Of a DNA stretch of 64,000 bases, positions 35,151 to 45,185 are shown piece by piece. The notes beneath the pieces were generated by a model that worked only from the letters and a program-made list of their open reading frames with translations, did no database searches and was not told where the DNA came from. How positions within the stretch are numbered: the stretch's first letter is position 1; every line of letters starts with the position of its first letter. A program made the position numbers and the translations under genes. This DNA comes from Abelmoschus esculentus (lineage: Eukaryota > Streptophyta > Magnoliopsida > Malvales > Malvaceae): NCBI GenBank assembly GCA_035048815.1, contig JAUCBN010000038.1, forward strand, positions 16,393,001 to 16,457,000, given 5' to 3'.

Positions 35151-35683
35151 TGCACTTCTACAGTAACCTAAATTTCTATCTCTTTGTCCCTAATTTATTT
35201 TTATGTTTTAGGAATTAGAGTATTATTTTTAGTTTTAGTTTTAGGATTTAGATTTTAATTTTCGCAATTTAGTTTCAAACTTTCAAATTTTTCCCATAGT
35301 CTCCAATAAAGAATTTAAAATGGAGACAACCAAGCCCAAAACACGGCTCACACCAAGAAGAAATTTTGTGCAGAAATTATGCTGCCCAATTCAAGAATCG
35401 CGTCATTCTCACTGCCAATCGATAGCAGTTGTAATTGCGTTATGTGCACGCCTAAGGACATTAATCATGTCGCTCCCTCAAAAGCCGTGTCGCTACATCA
35501 ATTTAAATAAAAAGGCAAGGGTAACCATTTCCTCACCCTTCAATTTCTCTCTTAGTAAACATCCTTCTGCATCTTCTAATCCATAACATCCAATGGCAAA
35601 CCAACAAAAAAATCCTGACGGAGCAACAATTTGTAAAAGGTTCTCTATAAGAGATGTCGAGCATGAATATCATCAAGTATTCT

Positions 35684-37735
35684 TGTAACCCCCAAAATTT
35701 ATCTAATTTCTTAGAGTAAAAGTTAGGGATCACAATATTAAAACTTGTTTCGCAAGGTAGGTTATTATTAAAAACATAGGACAAGAATAAATCGCTTAAA
35801 ATAATTATTACCAAACATACTGAAATAATATCCAAATATAATAAAGTCCAACCCAACAATAAATCGTAAAAAGTCCAGAAAGTCCGAAGTAAAGTTTTGA
35901 AACCAAAGTCCAATACAGATAATAAAATCCAAAAATAATAAAATAGTCTGAAACTATAAAAAAAACATACGTAATAATCTGAAATAGAAACCTCCAAGTA
36001 CCGAAGTAGCCTAGGTCAAGGACCTGAAACAGGAAGTTGAGGGGGTGTAAGCTAGGGAGCCTAGTGTGTCTCTAAAGTACAGATAAAAATAGAATTTAAA
36101 ACAGTATATGCAGAAGATGTAGTGTATGCATGAAATGCACCCATCTCCGAACTCCAACAGAAGAGCAGGTTCCCCTGAACCCCTCTAACTCCATCACACC
36201 AACAGAAGTGGAAACTCGACCCGAAGGTGGAGCCACTAATCAGAAGTGGTATCTCGACCCGCAGGTGGAGCCACTGAACAGAAGTGATAAGTCAATGAAC
36301 TTCCCCGTACACATAGTCTACCAGATGTAATGAATGTGCATAAGCAGAATCGGAATCAGAGTGCATGTTTTACAGTGAAACAGAAAGTCAAGCATACCAT
36401 ATAACAGTAACAGAAATATGATGTTAGAATGATGCATGAACATACGAATTGTAACAGAAAACGGAACGTACTGAAAAACAGAGTAAACAGAAGAGAACAC
36501 ACCTGAACAGATAGCTCAACGACGATACTGACGTCGGCTAGACTCAGCTCTACCACTAGAATGCACAGGAGTAGAACCTACGAGTACAAATTAACGTTAG
36601 ACACCCTACTATGCCATTTCACTGATAAGTATACTAAACTGGAAATAACTAACACTCACGTGTGGGTCCCGGATGCTGTTGGACAAGAGGTCATCCAGGA
36701 GGAGGAGGAGGCAGATGCTCGGTCTCGGAATCCACATCACCTGAAGTGAACAAAAACTGATTCAGAAACCTCTAAAGATAATTTCCAGATAAGCATTCGA
36801 ACTTAAAAGCCCCAAAAACGACACTTCGGGTTCGAATTTCGGAAAATGGAAAACGCCATCAGACTCAGGACGTCGAAAAACATAAAGTGGGCCCGGGTTG
36901 AAAAAGTCAACGCTGACGTCAGCACGATCAACGTCAGCAGATGACGTCATCAACAATGCTGACGTCAGCATGACGTCACCTGATGACGTCAGCAGTGACG
37001 TCACCTGATGACGTCAGCATGATGTCAGCGGGTCACGGGTAGGGTCGGACAGGTCGGGTTTCGGGTCGGGTTCTGGGTCGGGTCAGGCCGGACACGGGTT
37101 ATAACAGATTCCCAGGATTTTCCCGAGAAAATCTGGGTTTTCCAGATTTTTCGGGAAAATTCTGGAAAAATCCCAGACTTTCCCAGGAACCAAACACCAT
37201 AAAACACAGCTTAAACCCCTCTTTTTCAACCCGATTCACCCCCTTTTGATTCGATTCTTCCCCTTACCCTTAACGCGAATCGAACGAACCAAACGCAACA
37301 ACACAAACGTCTCCAAAACCAACCCAGATTTAAACAACAGAAACCTTAAAACCCCACAATCAGAAAACCGAAAGAGAAACAATAGAAGCTTACCAACAAC
37401 TCTCTGAAGAAGAGGGAACACAAACACCACGAAAGGAGAGCAAAATAACACGAAAGGAAGTAAAGGAAAGGGGGACCGAATCGTTTATATGAATCAAAAG
37501 AAAAGGAAAGAAATCTCTCCCAGTATTGGCCGAAGAACAGGGAAGGAAGGTTTCCAAAACAAAAAGGGTAAAATTACCCACGAAGGGCCTGAACTTTCAG
37601 AGTTTCAAAAAGGGGCCTTCAGTTTTTAGAAATTACGAATAGGTCCACAAATCAGATTTAAAATTCCCAAAACAATTAGGGCACAAAAGCTAGGGATTTG
37701 ACTCTAATTTGGGAAAAAGGATTTGGGGTGTTACA
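35684..37735 (-). mobile_element. Solo LTR of a Tekay/Del-type element
   Basis: 2,052 bp; on the minus strand it opens TGTAACACCCCAAATCC and closes GGGGGTTACA. It is flanked by ATTCT (35679-35683) and ATTCC (37736-37740), a target duplication with one mismatch. It shares the LTR layout of 4304-6402: consensus donor (minus strand GTTG|GTAAGCTT near 37390), TGACGTCA cluster (36905-37030), and the two-exon frame with exons 36660-36740 (81 nt) and 36516-36577 (62 nt). A single in-frame TGA interrupts exon A. A solo LTR arises by recombination between the two LTRs of a full element. Confidence 0.9.
36905..37030 (-). promoter_or_regulatory. TGACGTCA cluster in the solo LTR
   Basis: Seven or so TGACGTCA or near copies occur within 126 bp, spaced irregularly with TGATGACGTCA doublets. 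Same position relative to the two-exon frame as in the Tekay LTRs on the left. Confidence 0.6.
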
Positions 37736-39173
37736 ATTCCCAAATCAGCAAATCTGGGAAGAACAAGGGTTCCACTACACAAATGAAGAAGATATGGGGC
37801 TGGACAACTTCATCTTATCAAATATTACCTTTCAAAATTAGAAAAAGTTTGTTAAACAACCACTAACGATAAATATTAAATGGGTACGGGAATTCTACGC
37901 ACACATACCAGTGCGAAAAATCCATACTCCTACCTCCGAGGAAGAGCAATTCTTATTGCTGATGTGGTCATCAATGCATATTTTGGCCTCTATATCACAA
38001 CTGACGAACATGATACGTTCATAGCCGCCCTGACAGTCAATGACTACGAAATGATGAAAACAGAACTCTGTATGCCAGGATCAGAATGAAACACGAGAAA
38101 ACATCGTGGCTCCGTCAGCCGCCGAGGTTTAAGGCCAAAAGCAATATTGTGGAACACCTTTATCAAAAGGAATCGACTGCCGATATCCCACAACCAAACG
38201 GTGGATAGACCACGCTTGGCGTTGATCCATTCAATCATACACAACAGACGCATCAATGTCGACCGCATAATAAGTGAACAAATATTCGAATGTGCCACCA
38301 AAGACAGAGGTATATTAATTTTCCCATGCTTAATTACTACCTTGGCAAGGTACGAAGGTGTACCGATACTGCCCACCGACACATACACACCAAAAAGAAA
38401 ATGATGAACCAGGTATATTTATATCAAAAGAATACAAGTGGAGGAAGTCGTTCTACCAGTTTATATTCCACCTACTAATGAACCATAACTGACCGAAGTA
38501 GAACAACATCAAAACAACACAGAAGAAGCTGTCCTAGCATCCTCAAAGGTTTTGGAGACACTGCAGCGCATGGAGAGAAGTCAGCTGGCCTTCATGACTT
38601 ATGTCCGGGAATTCAATAGCGCCGTCATTGCTACCATAATAGAAGAACTCCCAACCTGTTTGATTGTATTTCCTGAATTTACAGTCAACCTCTCCATACC
38701 ATAACCACCACCCGCTTCTAGCTTTGTCATAACAGTTTCCGCCTCGGCCACACTTCCACTATCTCCCACTGCCACAAATGCAACCACAACAACTGAACCA
38801 TTCTCTGCCGACTCCACAACAACAACCAAGAAACAAGAATCAAACCAACACGCTGCTACACCAATAAAACTCAGCTCACTTGATTAGAGCAACTCTTTTG
38901 ATGACATGTAATTAGTTATGAAAACAATCACGGATTTCATTGCACCCGCAACCAGCAAGAAGAGGAAGGCCCCAGGTTCTGGTTCGGCTATAGCAATATC
39001 TCCGATCAATCTGGATTCAGAGGATGAGACGCTTTAAGATCCAACCACCACGCTCGGCCAAAAATCCAATGGTGAGCCCACCGAAACCAGCCGTCGAGCA
39101 GCCGCCCAAAATACATCGAAAGCTCCTAATTGACAGTGATTCCGAAGGTTCTTTCAGATCCGCAGAATTTTAA

Positions 39174-40050
39174 AGGTGATAGTTTTTCTTTGTTATTTAT
39201 CCATACATTGAGGATAATGCATCTTTCAAGTCTGGGAGAGCATTTGTCTAATTTTGTAATATGTAATGGTCTACCAAATGTGTGGAAGTAATTAAAGTAT
39301 CTTGTTATTTCCTTAAAATTCTGCCTTAATATTCTACCTTATACAATTACAATTATTTTTTAGTCTGTTAAATTTTATTAAAACTGCCTCGGCAGTAATA
39401 TATTTTACAGCCACCGCAGCAGTTTACATCATTCACCAAACTTGAATTCAGAAGGTCTACTAGGCTTAGTACTTAGGATTAAACTATGAGCCTGAAATCA
39501 TATAAACACTGCTAGTCTTAGTTGATTTTAAAAAGTTCTTTTCTTTGAAAAGAAATAAGGACTTAAGCTTAGATTTTAAACTTGAGGTGCCTATTATCGG
39601 CTCTAGTTAGTTTATAGAGGTGCCCATGACTGGCTCTAGGACTTAGTTTTTCTTCCACTTACTAGAGGTTCTTGAAATTGGCTCTAGTAAGAAGTAGCTA
39701 AACACTTGAGGTGACCAAAAACTGGCTCAAGCAGTATAAGTATATAGCAATATATATTTATACATCAATTTAGGGAGAAAGAAGGAAAAAGAATCAAGAA
39801 AAATCTTAGTCGGAAGTCTTGAGCTAGAAAAAAGATTAGAAATTAGAAAATTAACCTTGACATAGCTACGCACACACACACACACTAAGATTTATAGTCC
39901 AATTCCGAAGAACGCCTAGAACCTAGAAGAGACCGAGTCAAGAAAGGAATTCTGCCGCGGCAGGTATGACGGTATATTACTTTAAAATTCTCTACTTAAA
40001 ATTATCCTTTGTATTGCTTGAGGACAAGCAATGGTTCGAGTTTGAGGGTG
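39174..40050 (+). other. 3' noncoding region of element I with polypurine tract
   Basis: Non-coding, alignable with 19096-19990 in reverse orientation. It includes a four-hairpin array at 39581-39731: 39581-39606, 39614-39639, 39661-39688 and 39705-39731. Ends pair as CTTGAG/CTCAAG or ACTAGAG/CTCTAGT. The purine-rich GAGTTTGAGGGTG directly precedes the 3' LTR at 40051 and probably primes plus-strand synthesis. Confidence 0.6.
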
Positions 40051-41030
40051 TGATAAGTACTCAAAAATCCTTATTTTTATATTATTTTTATATCATTTTC
40101 TCACATGGGTAAAGAGTCCTTATAGGAAAAGTCAAGGTCAAGGTCTAAGTTGTATTCCTACTTTGGAAAGCTTTACCCTAGGCCAAGCCTAAATAAACCA
40201 TAGCCTATGTAGAGAGGATATATCTCGAAATCAAATTTCATAGACAAACCCTAACTTCTTCCATCTCCCCCTTAGGGTTTAGGTTAGTTTGTGGAGGAGT
40301 TGTGGAAGAAAGTTTATAATTTGTTTAGTTCTTATTAATGCAATTTCAGAATTCATAATTTATTCTCTCTTGGTATTTAATCTTCTCGCATATGAACTCG
40401 AAAGATAAGTATGTGAAGAAAAACTAATTTGCCTAGCATCGGGAGATGTAGGTTCACGAAACGAGAGAATACAATCTTTACTCATGGGTATTGACTAACC
40501 CGGTTGAGAGATTAACCGTCCAGGATTTCAGCAACTAACAAGACACATGTGTTTGGTTGTTATTCACCCTTGATTCACGTTGGGAGGTATCATCAAGACG
40601 TGGGTTTCAATAGTTCTCTTCGCTTAGGGATAAGGAAGAAGACATACAAGGATGCTCTATCGAATTATGAGTTGTTGAATTGTCGACAAGGCATAACCTC
40701 GCCTAGACAGTTGCGGTGACCCTTGGTACGACCCATCGAGGAGGTAATTCAATCCTATTGCATTATAAGAACGAGAAAATTACATTCTGATTCCACATTA
40801 TGAAGCACTCTAACCTGTCCCACTTTTGCATCCTTGATTTTTTTATCATTTATCTTCGTTGCTTTAATTAGTTTTCTTAGTTATAATTCAAACCTAATTA
40901 TCTGTGTTTTTACTTTTCCATTGTGCGGGAATAATAAATTGCATAAGTAACGATAATCCTTGTGTGATCAACATCTTAAATACTATAATTTGAAAAAGGT
41001 GGAATCAAAAGGACTCCATAGCCTCCATCA
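40051..41030 (+). repeat. 3' LTR of element I
   Basis: 980 bp, TGATAAGTACTCAAAA to AGCCTCCATCA, followed by the target duplication CACCC (41031-41035). It is about 400 bp shorter than the other family LTRs owing to a deletion near its start (around 40110). Confidence 0.9.
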
Positions 41031-41035
41031 CACCC

Positions 41036-42876
41036 TTACTAGAATATCTTTAATTTTTCCTTCCGATTGCACGTAAGAGCGATCTGTTAGTTGCAGCATC
41101 ACTATTGTTGGTTTTGCTTACTCGATGCCTAACTTCTGAAATATTGATTTAGGCATGAGACTTATGCTGACGCTTAATTCACATAGTACCTTACCCACGT
41201 ATTGATCACCGATAGAACATGGTATTGTGAAACTACCAGATCTTTTCTTTTAGTCGTGGCCTTGTTGTGCAGTATTGCCACATACCCTTCTATCGCGAAA
41301 ATTGATTCAAATTCCCTATTTTTTTTTCCTTTTGAATATAATATCCTTAAGAAACTTTGCATAGTTGGGCATTTGTTTAATTACCTCCACCAAAGATATA
41401 TTTATATGTACATGTTTAAGTATGTCTAGAAATTTCTTAAACTGGTATTCTTGCTTTTGTTGTTTCAACCTTTGTGGGAAAGGTGGTGGAAAACGCAGAT
41501 CTTCAATCTTCTCGTTGCATTGAAATCTTATCTGCGATACGACAACGGTATCATTTGTTGTGGCAGCATCGTCGGCAATGTCTGTTGGTTCCTTTGCCTT
41601 AGGTGTTTCATTAGTAGCTTCTTTTGGGGTTACTGTTTCAGGGGTTTTACTTACTGTTTGAGCATGTATTTTAGGGTCCTTTAGTTGTAATCCACTCCTA
41701 ATGGATATCGCCTTGCATTGTTCATGAGGATCGGTTCTAACGACTTTAGTATCACTAGGGAGACATCCTATGAGTCTACTTTTCATCTGTTGTGTCATTT
41801 TTCCTACTGCAGTTTCTAGCGTTTTGAGAGCAGCTTCGTTGTTCTGTATTCTCCTTTCTGTTCTATCCATGAAGGTGTCTGCTCTTTGAATGAACTTATT
41901 TGTGTTTGTAATGTAGGCACTAGTCTGAGTCGTGAAGGTTTGCAGTGTGTTCTCTAGAGTCTGGACATTGTAATTGTAATTTTTGGACATATTGTTTTTG
42001 TTAAAGTTTCCAACATTGAAGGACGATTCTGGATCGTGTGGACATGTGTTCGAGTCATGGTTATCACCACATGTTTCGCAAAGAACGATTATTGCTTTTA
42101 CTTCATGAACATCACTTGGTTTATGCAGATCTTTAACCATATTGGTTAGGGCTGATAGTTGCGCTAAGATGGAATCTGCAGAAGCTGAGTTCATCATACC
42201 TCGCCTATTTATGCCTTTTCTGGTGGTTGGGTGTTGATAGTCATTCTTTGCCAACCTATCCAAAATTTCTAAACTCTCATGAGGTGGGCGATCTAAGAGG
42301 GTGCCATTAGCGGAAGCATCAAGCATCATCCTCGTAGGGGTGTTAATTGCGTTGTAGAAGATGGATACTTAGGTCCACTCAGGCAAACCATGCATGGGAC
42401 ATTTTCTGTATAGTTCTTTGTATCTTTCCCAAGCCCCATACATTGATTCGTCTTCGTCTTGCCTAAAGGATATTATATCGTTTCTCAGCTTATCACTCAT
42501 ATTGTTGTAATTGAATCTGACAAGGAAGCTTCGACATAATTTTGTCCATGAGTTCAACGATCCCAGTTAGAGGTTGTTTAACAATGATTTTGCCCTATCC
42601 CTCAGTGAATAGGGAAATAATTTCAGCTTACAGATGTCGACTGAGACTCCCGACAACTTGAACGATTTACAAATTTCTAAAAAAGACTTAAGGTGTTGTC
42701 GTGCATCTTTATTGGCCGAACCCCCAAATTGGCATAGAGTGTTGATCATGTTGAACATGACCAGTTTTAATTCGAAGTGTTCTACCTTTATGTTAGGCAT
42801 CACAACGGCAAGAGTTAATCTATCCAAATTTTCTTCTAAATAATCACGAACTGTTCGTGCACGTTCCTGTCTTGGG
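41036..42876 (-). pseudogene. Athila-like gag and protease N-terminal half of element H
   Basis: Minus strand from 42876: gag with LKLFPYSLRDRAKSLLNNL, LRNDIISFRQDEDESMYGAW, an intact zinc knuckle CETCGDNHDSNTC, and a basic/acidic linker. Then comes the protease start, cut at 41035 by element I. The frame 42329-41316 is open for 337 codons; stops at 42567 and 42366 lie upstream and look like C-to-T changes of Gln codons. It retains two codons after LPEW that element I lacks. At 42876 the sequence jumps from gag straight into the LTR, so the start codon region, leader and primer site are deleted. Confidence 0.88.
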
Positions 42877-44009
42877 TTGAATGCTTCATAGAGGAGGATC
42901 CAATCGTATTATTTATCCACTTATTAATACAATGGGTTGAACTGACGCCTCAACGGATCGCACTAAGGGTCGTCATAGTTGCCTAGGCGGGGTTATACCT
43001 TGTCAACAATTCAACTTTTCATAGTTCGACAGAGCATCCTTGTATATCTTCTTCCTTATCCTTAAGCAAAGAGAACTGTTGAAACCCACGTCTTGATGAT
43101 ACCTCCCAGCGTGAATCAAGGGTGAATAACAACCAAACACATGCGTCTTGTTAGTCACTAAAATCCTGGGTGGTTAATCTCCAACCGGATTAGTCAATGC
43201 CTATGAGCAAAGACAGTATTCTTTTGTTTCGTGAACCTACATCTCCCGATGCTAGGCAAATGTATTTTTCTTCACATAGTATCATCTCGAGCTCATATGC
43301 AAAGAAGAGTAAATACCAAGAGATAATAAACTATAAAATAAGTTCTTACATTAATAAATATCAATAATAATGCAACCTTCTTCTCCTAGTACTTCACGAA
43401 CAACCTAAACCTCCGAAAGGTTTAGAACATGTGAAAGAGAGAATCCGACTCGACTCTCTTAAACCTAAATCTAATAAGTGTTTTTATATAAGTCAAGCCC
43501 TAAATTGAAGTTTTCATGCAAGAAAAGATTTCTAAAGGGAAAAGAAATATAACTCTTAATTAACTATAATATTCTATTCTTATTTCCTAAAATAACTCTT
43601 CTTTCCCGCGGTTGACTTTGACAAGGGCTTGACCTCTTAAATGGGCTTCGTCTTTCTCTCGCTCTCTGTCTGTTAAGATCAACATCTTTTTCTCTCTCTG
43701 TCGAGCATCGGTTATTATCTTTATGCTACTGTCGCGACCATCAAGTGCTGCCGAAGTGGGTGTTTCATTTGCAATTCAGCATCTATCTTTTGATTGCCAC
43801 CTCTAGGATATAGTTTCTTGTCTAAGAAGAAAAACTATCAAATGCATAAGCTTTATGCCAAATAATAGATATATTCGTGATTTAAGTGTTTGGATGATGA
43901 ATTATGGAAATAAGGTAGGAATATCCATTATTGCCCTTAGATCTATCCTTTATCAGCAATAAGCGAGTGGAAAAATGGTATAAAAATAAGAACTTTTGGA
44001 CACTTATCA
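42877..44009 (-). repeat. 5' LTR of element H (3' part deleted)
   Basis: Matches 17939-19095 in the same orientation. The terminal 200 bp or so nearest gag are missing. Its outer end CACTTATCA is followed by the duplication TTAAG (44010-44014), matching 17724-17728. Confidence 0.88.
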
Positions 44010-44151
44010 TTAAGCGAAATCATATTATTTATTTATTTATTTATTTATTTTTATTTAATATTTACTTGTGACTTTATTTATTCTCAAATACCCGGAAGAA
44101 ATTTGAGTATCACACATTTTCTGCTTACATAAACGATATTTCATATTGCAG

Positions 44152-44717
44152 CCTGATCTTGTTATGGAATTTTGCAAAACCAATGATCTTCAGTTGATTG
44201 TTCAAGTCCATGAGTGTGTTATGGATGGCTTCGAGCACTTTGGTCAGGACATTTGATTACTCTTTTAATACTTGTGTTAATATTTGTTTTCGTGGGTCAG
44301 GAGTTGAATGCTAACAGACCTTCGACATCTACCAGAGGTCGTCCTCAAGTAACAAATGACCGAGGCTATCTGGCTTAGGTATGGGAGACCCATTTGTATC
44401 TATATACATACTCATTTGGGATCATGAAATAATCTAGAGCCTATTTTGGTGTTTTGTATACTTTTTAACCCGCAACCATATACAAGCATCCCCAACTCTG
44501 TAATCTTTTCACATGATATGCCTCTAGATTTATGGAAGATGCTCGTTTGGGAATCAGATTGCACACGTCGTAGGTTTACATTGGTTATGAGCTGCTGAAC
44601 GTTTTAATTTGGGCTTCTCCCCTTCCCCTGTAAACTGAGACTCAGGTAGGTAGAAAGCAATTTGGTGGTTCCTTTAAATGGGTTGGTAGTGCCGGTTTTA
44701 CATTTTTTAAATGGTGT

Positions 44718-44749
<32 letters not shown>

Positions 44750-44918
44750 CAACTTTAAGATTTGTATAATGTAATGTGTGAAGATAGAGTTGTCTCTGAA
44801 CATGAAAACCTACTAATTGTTGTATGATCTTCGACCTTTGGATGTCGGACCGGTGGTTAATATCATTTAACAGGATATTTTTGGCCTATGGCAAGTTTAA
44901 CATTTTCGATATCCTTCG
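44152..44918 (+). pseudogene. BSL2/BSL3-type phosphatase 3' end, copy 1
   Basis: After an intron end TTGCAG, 44152-44250 reads PDLVMEFCKTNDLQLIVQVH then ECVMDGFEHF, the late catalytic region of BSL Ser/Thr phosphatases (PPP family). Relatives have RAHE where this has QVHE, so the conserved Arg is lost. The reading breaks off at TGA 44250, and after GGGTCAG a terminal exon 44301-44378 gives ELNANRPSTSTRGRPQVTND then RGYLA and TAG. Several exons (the NYCG region) are absent between them. The 3' untranslated sequence continues to about 44918. Nonfunctional remnant; copy 2 is at 47155-48240. Confidence 0.82.
44723..44749. repeat. (AT)n microsatellite
   Basis: About 13 AT units in the 3' flank of the BSL remnant, at the place where copy 2 carries an (ATAG)n run. 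Confidence 0.85.
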
Positions 44919-45184
44919 TTTATCAGTCTAATCCAACCCATGTTATGTCTGTTGAGGATTTTAAGATCCGTCTAGATTTATATTATGATAAAAAACTAGT
45001 TGAGATTATTGCTCAGGATCAAAAGTATTTCAGAGAAAAATCATTAAGACAGTTAAGATATATGGTGTAATCGTGGTCATGACGATGATACGTAGGAGTC
45101 CAAATCTGTAATTAAGGCCTAGTATTCACATCTCTTTGATCTAAGTAAATTTTAAGGACGAAGTTTCTTATAAGGAGGGGAGAG
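44919..45184 (+). pseudogene. Tekay pol 3' tail (chromodomain end)
   Basis: Reads NPTHVMSVEDFKIRLDLYYD then KKLVEIIAQDQKYF, matching the last part of the Tekay polyprotein at 11080-11190. It decays into stops before the polypurine tract AAGGAGGGGAGAG (45171-45184). The element is truncated on the left at about 44919. Confidence 0.85.
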
Positions 45185-45185
45185 T

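Larger units (their letters stand above)
35320..39173 (+). pseudogene. PF20167-type 'putative plant transposon protein' of element I, split by a solo LTR
   Basis: A single frame begins around 35320-35590, is interrupted at 35683 by a minus-strand solo LTR and continues from 37736 in the same frame once one target copy is removed. Domain features: KWVREFYAHIPVRKNPYSYL, then RGRAILIADVVINAYFGLYI, WNTFIKRNRLPISHN, VDRPRLALIHSIIHNRRI, and ECATKDRGILIFPCLITTL. The tail is Thr/Ser/Ala-rich and ends acidic with GSFRSAEF and TAA at 39171. Stops include TAA at 35584 and several downstream, mostly explicable as C-to-T or G-to-A changes. The family is known from plant genomes near retroelements; no activity has been assigned to my knowledge. 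Confidence 0.78.
21612..41030 (+). mobile_element. Element I: Athila-like pol-less retrotransposon with enclosed host DNA
   Basis: Plus-strand insertion of 19.4 kb with LTRs in direct orientation at both ends (21612-22995 and 40051-41030) and a perfect target duplication CACCC (21607-21611 and 41031-41035). Coding order: gag-protease 32628-35150, PF20167-type frame 35320-39173, hairpins 39581-39731, polypurine block, 3' LTR. There is no RT, RNase H or integrase. Between the 5' terminal LTR and the primer site at 32432 lies foreign DNA (22996-31364) with a Tat/Ogre-like LTR, the sHSP gene, a MITE and a BAHD pseudogene, then an inverted LTR copy. Either the element captured host DNA or its 5' LTR was rearranged after insertion. 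Confidence 0.85.
17729..44009 (-). mobile_element. Element H: Athila-like pol-less retrotransposon, split by element I
   Basis: A minus-strand LTR retrotransposon bounded by the 5-bp duplication TTAAG (17724-17728 and 44010-44014). From its 5' end (right): LTR 42877-44009, gag-protease 41036-42876, [element I with its duplication], protease remainder 21320-21611, PF20167-type frame 19991-21318, 3' noncoding hairpins, LTR 17729-19095. Without the insertion it is about 6.9 kb. Joining the bases before 21612 to those after 41035 restores the same protease stretch that element I carries at 34715-34745, which proves the two halves were one. No RT, RNase H or integrase is present. The junction at about 42876 lacks the LTR end, primer site and leader, an internal deletion. 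Confidence 0.88.
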
